Assembly (NCBI GenBank): GCA_046091905.1
Contig: JBJTCN010000025.1
Coordinates: 1 to 64,000 of the forward strand
DNA from: ZLKRG08 sp046091905
GTDB taxonomy: Bacteria; Actinomycetota; Actinomycetes; Nanopelagicales; Nanopelagicaceae
Direction of reading: 5' to 3'
Length of the DNA stretch: 64,000 nt
The translations under genes and the position numbers were made by a program. This document shows positions 16,281 to 25,354 of the stretch, piece after piece. A model generated the notes under the pieces. The model ran no database searches. It was given only the letters and a program-made list of their open reading frames with translations, and had not been told where the DNA came from. The number at the start of each line of letters is the position of its first letter. Position 1 is the stretch's first letter.

Positions 16281-16352
16281 GCCCTCGTAGCTCAGGGGAT
16301 AGAGCACGGCCCTCCGGAGGCCGGTGCACAGGTTCGATTCCTGTCGAGGGCG
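16281..16352 (+). tRNA. tRNA-Arg (anticodon CCG)
   Basis: The cloverleaf folds completely: acceptor GCCCTCG/CGAGGGC (16281-16287 with 16345-16351), D arm GCTC/GAGC, anticodon stem CGGCC/GGCCG around loop CTCCGGA (anticodon CCG at 16314-16316), T arm ACAGG/CCTGT with loop TTCGATT, discriminator G. CCA is not encoded. It reads CGG codons. A TACGAT box at 16256-16261 may be its -10. Confidence 0.96.
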
Positions 16353-16435
16353 CTCTAAATCACTCTCGTTTAATCAATTGATCGCAAAATGCTCTTGTAA
16401 CGAATTAATAACTATTAGAGAATACGATCTTGCCT

Positions 16436-16452
16436 TAACTCAGGTCGAGTTA
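16436..16452 (+). promoter_or_regulatory. Inverted repeat in the whiB1 upstream region
   Basis: TAACTC-AGGTC-GAGTTA, perfect 6-bp arms with a 5-nt centre, about 40 nt before the whiB1 ATG. A possible -10 (TACGAT, 16423-16428) sits just upstream, which would place the repeat at the transcript's 5' end or downstream operator position. Function is inferred only. Confidence 0.35.
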
Positions 16453-16480
16453 CTGCAGTTTTATCAGTGAAAAAATTCTA

Positions 16481-16486
16481 AGGAGG
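16481..16486 (+). promoter_or_regulatory. Shine-Dalgarno of whiB1
   Basis: AGGAGG (within AAGGAGGG), 7 nt before the ATG at 16494. One of the few textbook ribosome-binding sites in a window where many genes are leaderless, so whiB1 has a true 5' leader. Confidence 0.7.
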
Positions 16487-16493
16487 GTCACGC

Positions 16494-16769
16494 ATGGATT
16501 GGCGTCATCAAAGTGCATGCCGTGACGAGGATCCAGAGCTCTTCTTCCCGGTTGGAAATACTGGCCCTGCAATCACCCAGATTGAAGAGGCCAAAAAGGT
16601 CTGTATGCGTTGCAGCGTCAGAGAGCATTGTCTGGCGTGGGCCTTGGAATCAGGTCAAGATGCTGGAGTTTGGGGTGGACTTTCAGAAGATGAACGTCGC
16701 GCTATGAAGCGTCGTGCGGCGAGAAATCGCGCCCGCATGGCCGAATTAAATCGCCAAGAAGATAATTAA
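16494..16769 (+). CDS. whiB1: WhiB-family iron-sulfur regulator, WhiB1 type
   Basis: 91 residues. The four [4Fe-4S] cysteines are at 9, 37, 40 and 46, followed by the GVWGG turn and a basic C-terminus (RRAMKRRAARNRARM) for DNA contact. The start MDWRHQSACRDEDPELFFPV matches mycobacterial WhiB1, an essential NO-sensing regulator that binds sigma-A region 4. Convergent with a PdtaS-like kinase gene, overlapping by 4 bp; the same pair adjoins in Mycobacterium (Rv3219/Rv3220c), which supports orthology. A long leader with an inverted repeat suggests regulated expression. Confidence 0.93.
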   Translation: MDWRHQSACRDEDPELFFPVGNTGPAITQIEEAKKVCMRCSVREHCLAWALESGQDAGVWGGLSEDERRAMKRRAARNRARMAELNRQEDN

Positions 16770-18148
16770 CGAATCTCAAAGCGCAATTGCGCAGTAGTTC
16801 CCTTTTCGCTGCCAGAAATCTCAAGTGAGCCTTTTAACTCACTCTCCGTTAAGGTGCGCACAATTTGTAAACCTAAATTTGATGAATCTTTTAGAGTAAA
16901 TCCCGCCGGCAATCCAACGCCATCATCTTCAATTTTCACCACACAACTATTTCCGGTACGACTAAAAACTAAATCCACCTTACTGCCTTTAGTGGTTAGC
17001 CCATGCTCAATGGCATTTGCAACCAATTCTGTAATTACTAAAGAAAGCGGTGTAGCTACTTTGGGATCAACCGACCCGAGCGCGCCTAGGCGCTTTACCG
17101 AAATATCAGTTACATGATTGGTTGCTCTTGGAGCTAAATCCACTGCATGTGTAATTAGAGAATCCACTACCGAATCAAAATCAACTTCATCTTTGCCGCT
17201 AGCAGAGAGCGTTTCATGCACCAGCGCGATTGATGAAATTCTACGCACCGCTTCATCAAGTGCTCCGCGCGCCTTTAAATCTTCAACTCTACGAGATTGT
17301 AGGCGCAAAAGTGCGCTAACCGTTTGAAGATTATTCTTCACTCGATGGTGAATCTCTTTAATAGTCGCGTCTTTTAGCAGCAATTCTCGCTCTCGGCGAC
17401 GAATTTCAGTCACATTATGTAGCAAGACCACACTTCCCAATCTGATGCCACTATTAAGAAGTGGTAGCAAAGTTAATTCAATTGACCCTCCGCGAGATTC
17501 CAATTCAATTTGAGTCACATCAAGATTGTTAATGCTCTCCTGATGTTCACTAATAGGTTGTTTAGAGATCTCACTTACTACCGTTGCAAGTGCTACACCT
17601 TCAAGTTCGCTCTCCCAACCAAGTCTTGAAAATGCAGATCTGCCATTTGGGCTGGCGTATAGAACTAAACCACTCTTATCTAAATGAATAAATCCATCAC
17701 CAACGCGCGGAGAGGGATTTAATGAACTAATTGGCGTTGCAAATGGAAAGGTGCTCTGTCCCACCATATCCAAAAGTAATTGTGCGATTGCTTGATACTC
17801 TCCCTCTAAACGACCAGAGCTTCTAGTGACTTCAGAGTTTCGATGTCTAGCTATAGTTGCAATTACTTGTTTATTTAAACGAATTGGAAAGTAATCAACG
17901 CCAGGTCCATTAAATAATTCACTTACTTCATCGCCGACAAAATCTTGCGGAAATACGGTAGCTGCGGTTGCTGCGCGCACTTGTGCGACGGCCAATTCCT
18001 TACCGGATTTACTTTTGACCCAGATTGCTAAGTCAGCAAAACTTAAGTCAGCGATTAGCTGCCAATCACTTGCTGCGCGCTTGATATGCGCGATTTCTTC
18101 TGGAGTTAAATTACTTTTGCTTTTTAGTAGCTCATCAATCTGCAACAT
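16766..18148 (-). CDS. pdtaS: Sensor histidine kinase, PdtaS-like
   Basis: About 460 residues. N-terminal GAF-like domain (DWQLIADLSFADLAIW near residues 28-43), a PAS domain (about 150-245), then a HisKA_2 dimerisation domain with phospho-acceptor His in EIHHRVKNNLQT (about 268) and a HATPase domain (VITELVANAIEHG, DDGVGLP). This is the cytosolic PdtaS kinase of the actinobacterial PdtaS/PdtaR system, whose response regulator is an RNA-binding ANTAR antiterminator; pdtaR is not in the window. I start at ATG 18148, which overlaps the upstream stop (TAATG) and aligns with mycobacterial PdtaS; an ATG three codons earlier is possible. Confidence 0.9.
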   Translation of the reverse strand: MLQIDELLKSKSNLTPEEIAHIKRAASDWQLIADLSFADLAIWVKSKSGKELAVAQVRAATAATVFPQDFVGDEVSELFNGPGVDYFPIRLNKQVIATIARHRNSEVTRSSGRLEGEYQAIAQLLLDMVGQSTFPFATPISSLNPSPRVGDGFIHLDKSGLVLYASPNGRSAFSRLGWESELEGVALATVVSEISKQPISEHQESINNLDVTQIELESRGGSIELTLLPLLNSGIRLGSVVLLHNVTEIRRRERELLLKDATIKEIHHRVKNNLQTVSALLRLQSRRVEDLKARGALDEAVRRISSIALVHETLSASGKDEVDFDSVVDSLITHAVDLAPRATNHVTDISVKRLGALGSVDPKVATPLSLVITELVANAIEHGLTTKGSKVDLVFSRTGNSCVVKIEDDGVGLPAGFTLKDSSNLGLQIVRTLTESELKGSLEISGSEKGTTAQLRFEIR

Positions 18149-18495
18149 TAGAGCCATTCATCAATCTGATGCAGGATCTCCTCTGGTGCAAACCATGAGA
18201 GTTCTTCGCCATCTTCGGATATCAGTAAAGATGCAATTTGGTTAAATCTTAAAGTTATGGCCGCGCCATTTAATTGTTCATCAGCTAAATCTGCCGCCAG
18301 AACCAAGCCAATCTTTCCACTCGTTAGTTCCAGCGCATCATCTGCAGCTAGCAGGCTTACTAGATGCTCCCGCTCCTCTTCATCAACGCTTTGATCAAAT
18401 TCAAATTGGTCTGGGGCGAGATACTCATCGAATGTAACTTCGCCCGAAAGCAGGCTTATAACCACTTCTGGTGTCGCAGCTACATATACGCGCAT
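18148..18495 (-). CDS. Small acidic protein, DUF6912-like
   Basis: 115 residues, acidic, no membrane segment. It begins MRVYVAATPEVVISLL, has a VDEEEREHLVSLLAADDAL segment, then LVLAADLADEQL; this pattern resembles, from memory, the actinobacterial DUF6912 family encoded close to pdtaS. Function unknown. Its stop overlaps the pdtaS start by one base, and its ATG abuts the stop of the CpaE-like gene (shared base 18495), so it is part of a tight operon SAF - CpaE-like - DUF6912-like - pdtaS. Confidence 0.65.
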   Translation of the reverse strand: MRVYVAATPEVVISLLSGEVTFDEYLAPDQFEFDQSVDEEEREHLVSLLAADDALELTSGKIGLVLAADLADEQLNGAAITLRFNQIASLLISEDGEELSWFAPEEILHQIDEWL

Positions 18496-19331
18496 TAGGC
18501 AAGAGTAGCGATGGATTTTCGAGCAAGCGAATTTGCCGCTACCTCGATCAAAGCGCTCTTGCTTTCGGCTGCACTTTCAAAAGATTTAAGGTCTAACGGA
18601 ACATTAATAAATTGCACTCTAGGAAATGATTCTTCAATCTGGGCACGCCAACGCTGTTGCGCCTTAGTGCGTTCGGCAAAATTAAGTATCACTGCACTTG
18701 GAGAGATGTCCAATTCTTGAAGTCTGGCGTTGGTGTTAAATCCAGCTCTAGTTACAAGGTAGATTTGATTAGCGCTATCTAATATTGGATGATGCAGATT
18801 GTTTCCTAAATCGAAAACATATTTATCACAATGCGCTGCACTTGGAACTCCTTGGGAAGCAGATAAATTTCTAGAGATTTTTTCATTCCGACCTTCGATT
18901 CGATGTAATCCAAGTGCCCGCGCCACATCTGGATTACGATTATCTAAATCTGAAATGATAACTTGAAACTCGACTGCCTGCTCAAAGGCATAATTGACCG
19001 CCATAGTGGTGGTACCAACTCCACCTGATAGGCCAACAAAACATATTACTTCTGCACTCCCAGGATCAAATTTGAATTTATCTACTTTTGCTTGTGGTGA
19101 TAGAAGTTCTGAGATCTCTTCTAAACTCATAGATTTATCAACAATGACTCTCTTATAAGCAAAATCAATCTGGCGAGTACAGACCAAGGTAATATCTTTT
19201 GATTGCTCCGCTTGTCGCACCTGGTCTAAGGAAACACCTCTAATAGTAAGCTCGCCATTTATCGAAGCAATTGCTTTTATGACCGAAGATTCAAGTTCGG
19301 GGTCTGCAATAAAAGTTACGAATTTAGCCAT
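18495..19331 (-). CDS. CpaE/MinD-like P-loop ATPase with degenerate Walker A
   Basis: 278 residues. An N-terminal receiver-like or divergent domain (about 1-95) is followed by a SIMIBI ATPase domain. Its P-loop is GLSGGVGTTTMAVN, where the deviant Walker A Lys of MinD/ParA (KGGxGK[ST]) is replaced by S/T positions as in many CpaE proteins. VIISDLDNRNPD serves as switch/Walker A' Asp region. CpaE proteins localise Tad/Flp pilus machinery; related septum-site proteins (Ssd) occur in actinobacteria. Overlaps the SAF-domain gene upstream by 8 bp. No Tad ATPase, pilin or prepilin peptidase gene is near, so its partner system is unclear. Confidence 0.7.
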   Translation of the reverse strand: MAKFVTFIADPELESSVIKAIASINGELTIRGVSLDQVRQAEQSKDITLVCTRQIDFAYKRVIVDKSMSLEEISELLSPQAKVDKFKFDPGSAEVICFVGLSGGVGTTTMAVNYAFEQAVEFQVIISDLDNRNPDVARALGLHRIEGRNEKISRNLSASQGVPSAAHCDKYVFDLGNNLHHPILDSANQIYLVTRAGFNTNARLQELDISPSAVILNFAERTKAQQRWRAQIEESFPRVQFINVPLDLKSFESAAESKSALIEVAANSLARKSIATLA

Positions 19332-19914
19332 GATTTACCACAACCACGATTCGCCCTTTGCGAGTGGCATTAAGCGCTCTCTCTACAAAATCGTTAGGAA
19401 TGGCAACGGTGACTATCGAGCTGCCTCCTAAATTCTCACTCTTTCGATTTAAATCAACAATATAAACGCCTTCAATAATCAATTCACAAGGAATTTCCTT
19501 TCCATCACCAGTGTCATTTACAACTTGATAAAGATTTACTAAATCTCCAATACGCACTCTGGTAGGAAGATCAGCGGCGCTAGCGGCAAATGACAGTAGT
19601 TTTACATTGCTCTCCCCACTGCTTTCCAGCAAAGAACTTTGATTTAAATACTCGCCTGCAGCTAGAAATTTGGAGATTGAGTAGCCAACTGGACTTTGAT
19701 TACTTGAGATATAGCCGCTGGCACCTTTACCAAATGAGCCTTTAACTTCTACAAAATCAGTTGAATCGATCATGTGGCCGGGAGTCAGATCCTTGGCTGC
19801 TACCCAATAGCTAGCTCGGTTATTAGCCAGTAGCGCTAAGCCAATTGCCACTAGAAATGAGGCGATAATTACGGTAATTGCGATTGCATTCTTGATATCT
19901 ATTCGATTTTTCAT
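19324..19914 (-). CDS. Membrane-anchored SAF-domain protein (CpaB/RcpC-like)
   Basis: 196 residues. One N-terminal transmembrane helix (about 9-30) followed by an SAF domain (YWVAAKDLTPGHMIDSTDFVE, about 36-56, with KFLAAGEYLNQSSLL) and a RcpC/CpaB-like beta region (VRIGDLVNLYQV). CpaB proteins belong to Flp pilus assembly, where they sit on the outer face of the cell membrane. Linked by overlap to a CpaE-like ATPase. A TAGCCT box (19921-19926) lies 6 nt before the ATG, so it is the leaderless head of the operon running to pdtaS. Confidence 0.72.
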   Translation of the reverse strand: MKNRIDIKNAIAITVIIASFLVAIGLALLANNRASYWVAAKDLTPGHMIDSTDFVEVKGSFGKGASGYISSNQSPVGYSISKFLAAGEYLNQSSLLESSGESNVKLLSFAASAADLPTRVRIGDLVNLYQVVNDTGDGKEIPCELIIEGVYIVDLNRKSENLGGSSIVTVAIPNDFVERALNATRKGRIVVVVNHG

Positions 19915-20035
19915 AGTGGCAGGCTAAAAAACTGTGCATATCTCTGCTTAAGCTTTAAACAGTCCAACTTAAGTATTAGTCAAAATGGAATTTAAGTCAG
20001 ATGGGTTCAGTTAATTTTTGTCACATGTTAGGGGC

Positions 20036-20443
20036 ATGGAAACTGAATTTAAACAAGAGCCTTATCTATACAAACTTTCATCACTTTACAAAGAAGATTA
20101 CGTTCCAGGTTTCGCACCTGAACCAACTTCAGCTAGCGAACTACCTGCAATTGAGAAATTCGCCGCGAATTTCGCAAAAAGCGTTCTGGAAATTTGGGCG
20201 GGCAAGAGATCCGCAGCGCAATTGAGTAAATTTTGTCATTCGTCTGTTTACCAAGAATTAGTAACTTCTATAGGTTTTCAAAAAGAGATTGGTAAATTTA
20301 GAAAGATTTATATTAACGAACCGTTAGATGGTCTATGCGAAAGCACCGTAACAGTGCGTTTTAAAGATCGGTTACGTTCGATGGCGCTACGGTTTGAAGG
20401 AGTTGATCACAAATGGGTTTGCACCAGTTTGGATCTAATCTAA
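20036..20443 (+). CDS. Rv3235-family (DUF6459-like) protein
   Basis: About 135 residues. The conserved core fits the Rv3235/DUF6459 pattern known beside secA in actinobacteria: FAKSVLEIWAGKRSAAQL (about 48-65), a middle LDGLCESTVTVRF and a closing MALRFEGVDHKWVCTSL. Function unknown; cytoplasmic, no membrane segment. Convergent with secA, overlapping by 4 bp. The start is uncertain: the in-frame ATG at 20036 has GGGG too close to act as Shine-Dalgarno, and a TTG at 20018 would give six more residues. Confidence 0.7.
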   Translation: METEFKQEPYLYKLSSLYKEDYVPGFAPEPTSASELPAIEKFAANFAKSVLEIWAGKRSAAQLSKFCHSSVYQELVTSIGFQKEIGKFRKIYINEPLDGLCESTVTVRFKDRLRSMALRFEGVDHKWVCTSLDLI

Positions 20444-23100
20444 TTAGCCGCTCCATGGCATCGCTTGTACTTCTTTCCAGACCCGCATGGGCAGAGCGAA
20501 TTACGCGATACCTCGCCGCTGCGCGCCACACCCGTTTCATCTGCTGAAGAGTAGGAAAGTTGCTGAGGCTTTGGCGCATCTAAGCCACCGCCATGAACAT
20601 GCTCGGTCTCAATTGAGACTTCCACGTTGAAGATAAATCCTGCAATCTCTTCTTGGATTCCTTCCATCATCGCTGCGAATAAGTCATAACCTTCGCGCTG
20701 ATATTCAACCAATGGATCTCTCTGCGCCATAGCGCGAAGCCCGATGCCTTCTTGTAGATAATCCATTTCATATAAATGTTCGCGCCACTTTCGATCAAGT
20801 ACCGAAAGCAGGACTTTGCGTTCAAGTTCGCGCATTACCATTGGAGTCAAAGTTTCTTCGCGCTTCTTGTAGGCCGAAATTGCATCATCAGTAATTCGTG
20901 CGATTAGATAATCGGTATCCAAGGCGCTTCGGCCGCCGACCTCTTTTTCTAAATCAGCCAAGGTAAATGAGATTGGATAAATCGCACCAATTGCCGCCCA
21001 GAGCGTGTCTAAATCCCAATCCTCTGCATATCCATCAGAGGTAGCAGCAGTTACATATGCAGTAATGGTTTCGGATAAGAATCGCTGAACCTGTTCGGAA
21101 ATATCTTTACCTTCAAGTACTGATCTGCGTTCTCCGTAAATAACTTCGCGCTGACGATTCATAACATCGTCATATTTCAAAACATTCTTACGGATTTCGA
21201 AATTCTGTGCTTCTACTTGAGTTTGGGCAGATTTAATTGAGTTAGAGACCATCTTTGATTCAATTGGCTGATCATCAGGAATACCTGCGGCAGTTAAGAA
21301 TCGCTCAACCATCGCGGAATTAAATCGACGCATCAAATCATCTTGAAGTGATAAATAGAAACGAGATTCGCCAGGATCGCCTTGGCGACCAGAACGACCT
21401 CGCAACTGATTATCAATACGTCGTGATTCGTGGCGCTCGGTACCTAAAACGTAGAGACCGCCAAGAGCGATCACCTCTTCGTGGCCTGCGGCAACTGCTG
21501 ATTTCTGTTTTGCAATCTCTGCTGGCCATGCCGCTTCATACTCTGCAGGATTATCTACTGGCGAGATGCTGCGCTTTTGAATTTCAAAATCTGCCATAAA
21601 TTCTGGATTGCCACCCAGCATGATGTCTGTACCACGACCGGCCATATTTGTCGCAACTGTAACTGCGCCTTTAACACCTGCGCGAGCAATGATGGCAGCT
21701 TCGCGTTGATGTTGTTTAGCGTTCAAAACTTCGTGAGGTACTCCGAATCTCTTGAGAGTTGCGGAGAGTTCTTCCGATTTCTCAACTGATACCGTACCAA
21801 CTAGAACGGGCTGGCCTTTGCGATAGCGCTCAGTAATATCTTTTGCAACTGCTTCAAATTTTCCAGCTTCGGTTTTATAAACTAGATCTGATTGATCCAA
21901 TCGCTGCATTGGACGATTAGTGGGAATCGGAACTACGCCTAACTTATAAATCTGATGGAATTCAGAGGCTTCAGTCATCGCAGTACCGGTCATACCCGAG
22001 AGCTTTTCGTAGAGTCGGAAGTAGTTCTGCAAAGTAATAGTTGCAAGGGTCTGATTCTCAATCTGAATTTCAATGCGCTCTTTTGCTTCTAGCGCTTGAT
22101 GCATACCTTCGGAATAGCGGCGGCCAGCCAAAATACGGCCAGTGTGCTCATCAACTATTAAAAGTTCGCCATTCATAACCACATAATCTTTATCGCGCTT
22201 AAATAACTCTTTGGCGCGAATAGCATTATTTAGATAGCTAATTAACGGGGTATTTGCAGATTCATAAAGATTACCGATTTGCAGTAACTCTTCTACCTTT
22301 GTGATACCTGCTTCTAAAATTCCCGAAGTGCGCTTCTTCTCATCTACTTCATAATGAACATCACGTTCTAACTTCTGAACAATATTTGCGAATTCTACGT
22401 ACCACTTGGTCGGCTTATCTGCAGGACCGGAGATAATTAGAGGGGTTCGAGCTTCATCGATCAAAATGGAGTCAGTTTCGTCAACTATGGCAAAGTTATG
22501 GCCACGTTGTACGCACTCTTCAAGCGACCAAGCCATGTTGTCACGCAAGTAATCAAAACCAAATTCATTATTTGTTCCATAGGTAATATCTGCGTGATAT
22601 GCCTCGCGACGTTCTGCAGGTGTCATTGATGCCAGAATCACGCCGACTTTTAATCCCAGGAAGCGATGTACACGTCCCATCCATTCAGAGTCACGTTCGG
22701 CTAAATAATCATTCACTGTAACTACGTGGACACCTTTGCCAGTTAACGCATTTAAATACGCAGGCAAGGTTGAGACCAGAGTCTTACCTTCACCAGTCTT
22801 CATTTCTGCGATGTTGCCCTTGTGTAACGCGGCACCACCCATTAGCTGAACATCGTAATGGCGTTGACCCAAAGTACGTTTGGCTGCTTCGCGAACAACT
22901 GCAAAGGCTTCTGGCAGCAGATCATCTAACTCTTCGCCATTTGATAAACGGTTTTTGAACTCTGGAGTTTTAGCTGCCAATTCTGAATCTGACAGAGCTG
23001 AAATTCTTGGTTCGAAGGAGTTAACTGCTTCGGCAATTTTGGCCAACTCTTTGAGAATTCGACCTTCACCTGCTCGAAGAATGCGATCGAGAATCGACAT
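20440..23100 (-). CDS. secA: Preprotein translocase ATPase SecA
   Basis: 886 residues, normal length. Motor of the Sec export pathway at the membrane. Visible are the Walker A MKTGEGKT, DEAD-type VDETDSILIDEARTPL, GMTGTAMTEASEF, NMAGRGTDIMLGG and GRSGRQGDPG, the helical wing and scaffold, and a C-terminal SEC-C zinc motif CPCGSGKKYKRCHG. Only one secA lies in this window. GGGGAG Shine-Dalgarno just before the ATG. Flanked by the Rv3235-like gene and comF, the same neighbourhood as in Mycobacterium (Rv3235-Rv3242c), except that the hibernation-factor gene found there is elsewhere here. Confidence 0.98.
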   Translation of the reverse strand: MSILDRILRAGEGRILKELAKIAEAVNSFEPRISALSDSELAAKTPEFKNRLSNGEELDDLLPEAFAVVREAAKRTLGQRHYDVQLMGGAALHKGNIAEMKTGEGKTLVSTLPAYLNALTGKGVHVVTVNDYLAERDSEWMGRVHRFLGLKVGVILASMTPAERREAYHADITYGTNNEFGFDYLRDNMAWSLEECVQRGHNFAIVDETDSILIDEARTPLIISGPADKPTKWYVEFANIVQKLERDVHYEVDEKKRTSGILEAGITKVEELLQIGNLYESANTPLISYLNNAIRAKELFKRDKDYVVMNGELLIVDEHTGRILAGRRYSEGMHQALEAKERIEIQIENQTLATITLQNYFRLYEKLSGMTGTAMTEASEFHQIYKLGVVPIPTNRPMQRLDQSDLVYKTEAGKFEAVAKDITERYRKGQPVLVGTVSVEKSEELSATLKRFGVPHEVLNAKQHQREAAIIARAGVKGAVTVATNMAGRGTDIMLGGNPEFMADFEIQKRSISPVDNPAEYEAAWPAEIAKQKSAVAAGHEEVIALGGLYVLGTERHESRRIDNQLRGRSGRQGDPGESRFYLSLQDDLMRRFNSAMVERFLTAAGIPDDQPIESKMVSNSIKSAQTQVEAQNFEIRKNVLKYDDVMNRQREVIYGERRSVLEGKDISEQVQRFLSETITAYVTAATSDGYAEDWDLDTLWAAIGAIYPISFTLADLEKEVGGRSALDTDYLIARITDDAISAYKKREETLTPMVMRELERKVLLSVLDRKWREHLYEMDYLQEGIGLRAMAQRDPLVEYQREGYDLFAAMMEGIQEEIAGFIFNVEVSIETEHVHGGGLDAPKPQQLSYSSADETGVARSGEVSRNSLCPCGSGKKYKRCHGAAN

Positions 23101-23153
23101 TTACTCCCCTTCTTTTCTTCTGCACATTAGACTTTTGGAACTTCAGAATAGGC

Positions 23154-23792
23154 TCATATGTTAGAGGTCTGTGCCACACAGGCGGTAATCGCCCGATTTA
23201 CTGAGAAACCGCTCATATTTAAGGCTCTTTTCGCCTCTAAAAGGGTTGCACCAGTTGTGACCAAATCATCAACTAAGAGAATCTCTCCATCTATTTTTTG
23301 AACAGTTTTCTCGAATGCGAATGCTCCATAGATATTTCGCTTTCTATCCACTGCGCTAAGACCACTCTGGTCTAACAATCTCCTCTCAATATAAATTCCC
23401 GAGACCATAGGTACTCCACTACGTAGCGAAACTTCTTTAGTTAAATCAAAGATGAAATCTCGACCGCGTTTTCTTATCGCACGTTTAGATCCTGGGATCG
23501 GAATCAGAGTGGCCTTACGTAGTACTTGGCTTGGCAGTCGATGTAGACAATTTAGCAGAGCATCAATCATTAATTCATCAGCAATTGCATATGAATTCTC
23601 CTTTGCACCAAGGAGAATTGATCTGGCTACTGGTGAATATCTGATTGCAGAATAAATCTTTAGCTCTTCAATTATCTGAACATAAAAATGTGGATTCCAA
23701 TATTTACGACACTTAGAACATACTTCGATACCGATTGCCCTGCAGCCAAAGCAATGAACGGGAAAGAGAAGCTCTTTTAATGGGGCAAACAC
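23154..23792 (-). CDS. comF: ComF-family phosphoribosyltransferase-like protein
   Basis: 212 residues. N-terminal zinc-ribbon cysteines (CFGCRAIGIEVCSKC, about 14-28) followed by a type I phosphoribosyltransferase fold ending in the PRPP-loop motif LLVDDLVTTGATL. ComF/GntX proteins function in DNA uptake in competent bacteria, but most have no tested role. In actinobacteria the gene belongs to the secA-mtrAB neighbourhood. Starts at GTG 23792; no good Shine-Dalgarno. It follows mtrB by 26 bp, where most actinobacteria have lpqB. Confidence 0.85.
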   Translation of the reverse strand: MFAPLKELLFPVHCFGCRAIGIEVCSKCRKYWNPHFYVQIIEELKIYSAIRYSPVARSILLGAKENSYAIADELMIDALLNCLHRLPSQVLRKATLIPIPGSKRAIRKRGRDFIFDLTKEVSLRSGVPMVSGIYIERRLLDQSGLSAVDRKRNIYGAFAFEKTVQKIDGEILLVDDLVTTGATLLEAKRALNMSGFSVNRAITACVAQTSNI

Positions 23793-23818
23793 CGTCCCAT
23801 TATTTCTTTAATTATCTT

Positions 23819-25354
23819 TCAAAATATAAGCGGAATGATTCGCTGTGGAATTTCGCCGCCTGCTTGCTTCGGCAAAGTTAATACAAAATGTGCACCTTTA
23901 CCGAGTTCTCCGTAAACCTCAAGCTCTCCGTTATGTAATCTGGCATCTTCAAGAGCCATTGATAGACCAAGTCCAATTCCACCTCTAACTCGAGAACGTG
24001 ATGGATCTGCACGCCAGAAGCGATCGAAAACTCTTAAGGCGCTCTCTTTGTCTAATCCAATTCCATAATCTCGAACTGAAATCGCAACTGAGTTCTCATC
24101 CTGTTTAATGGTTACGTTTATTGGTTTACCATCAGCATGATCAATTGCGTTAATCAACAAATTTCGCAAGATGCGTTCAATTCTTCGAATATCTCCTTTT
24201 ATATACACCGCATCCGCTGGGCGATTTAGTTCGATGTGGGTACCAACTTCACTCGCAACTAGTCGTAAGTCATCGATTGAATTGGTAATTAATAGACAGA
24301 GATCGAATTCCACCGCTTCGATAATGGCGACTTCTGCGTCAAATCGACTGATTTCAAGGAGATCTTCTAGTAATCGTTCAAATCGATCTAGTTGCAGCAT
24401 CATTAATTCAACGCTTCTTTGTAAGGTGGGACCAAAGTTTGTTTTAGCGCTGTGAATCATGCCCGCAGCCATACGCAAAGTTGTTAATGGTGTACGTAAT
24501 TCGTGAGTCACATCGCCAACAAATCGTTGCTGTACGTGTGAAAGATTTTCCAATCTACTAATTTGAAGTTGAAGTGAGTTGGCCATCTCATTGAATGCGC
24601 TACCAAGGCGCGCAATTTCATCGACACCTTGGACATTCATACGTTTACCTAAATCACCATAAGCGAGAGCCTCAGCTGTTTTCGCTGCCTCGCGAACTGG
24701 ACGTACAACTTGACGCACAACTAAAAGGGTCACAAGAACTACTAAAAGCACTAAAGCAGTTCCGGTAGCAATCAATGAATTGGAGACAATTTGCAGAGTT
24801 TTGCCTTGATTATCTAAATTAAAAAGTAGGTAAAGTTCATATAAGCCGACCTTTGGGATCTCAATTTGATTTCCCACAATCAATACTTCAGATGGTAATC
24901 CGAAGGTATTAGTTATCTTTTTATAAGAACTATGTGCGTTGGTATCGCCACGAACTGTTGCGCGCAACTTGGGTGGAATCATGGATCCGGTTAAAAATGC
25001 GGAAACGGTGGTGTAGTTATTCTTAATAACGTTTGTGCCAGGGGCCGGAATAAAAATCAAGTACGGTGCGGTACTTGTAGTAGTTCCAAAAACAGTTCCG
25101 TTAGTGGAGAGATCATCTATTGCCTTACGAATCGCTCTTGGATTTTCAGCAGCTAGTAAGAATTGATACTGCAAGGCATAAACAGTTGCTTTGGTATCAG
25201 AGATGGAAGATTCATATTTAACGCCTTTAATTCCCCGAGAAAGATTGGAATAAAGAGCCGATCCAGAAATTGAAATTGCGGCAAAAGTAAGCAGTGAGGT
25301 TGAGATAACTACTCGAGCTGCCAGAGAGTGGCGCAGCCAATTAGATAGCTTCAC
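23819..25354 (-). CDS. mtrB: Two-component sensor histidine kinase MtrB
   Basis: 511 residues. Two transmembrane helices (about 12-31 and 190-212) enclose an extracellular sensor domain, then HAMP (VRQVVRPVREAAKTAEALAYG), HisKA with phospho-His in GDVTHELRTPLTTLR and HATPase (RNLLINAIDHADG, RDYGIGLD, RGGIGLGLS). Controls cell-wall turnover and division through MtrA. The overlap of its start with the end of mtrA (ATGA, 25351-25354) couples the pair. The lipoprotein gene lpqB, which normally follows mtrB and modulates it, is absent. Confidence 0.93.
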   Translation of the reverse strand: MKLSNWLRHSLAARVVISTSLLTFAAISISGSALYSNLSRGIKGVKYESSISDTKATVYALQYQFLLAAENPRAIRKAIDDLSTNGTVFGTTTSTAPYLIFIPAPGTNVIKNNYTTVSAFLTGSMIPPKLRATVRGDTNAHSSYKKITNTFGLPSEVLIVGNQIEIPKVGLYELYLLFNLDNQGKTLQIVSNSLIATGTALVLLVVLVTLLVVRQVVRPVREAAKTAEALAYGDLGKRMNVQGVDEIARLGSAFNEMANSLQLQISRLENLSHVQQRFVGDVTHELRTPLTTLRMAAGMIHSAKTNFGPTLQRSVELMMLQLDRFERLLEDLLEISRFDAEVAIIEAVEFDLCLLITNSIDDLRLVASEVGTHIELNRPADAVYIKGDIRRIERILRNLLINAIDHADGKPINVTIKQDENSVAISVRDYGIGLDKESALRVFDRFWRADPSRSRVRGGIGLGLSMALEDARLHNGELEVYGELGKGAHFVLTLPKQAGGEIPQRIIPLIF

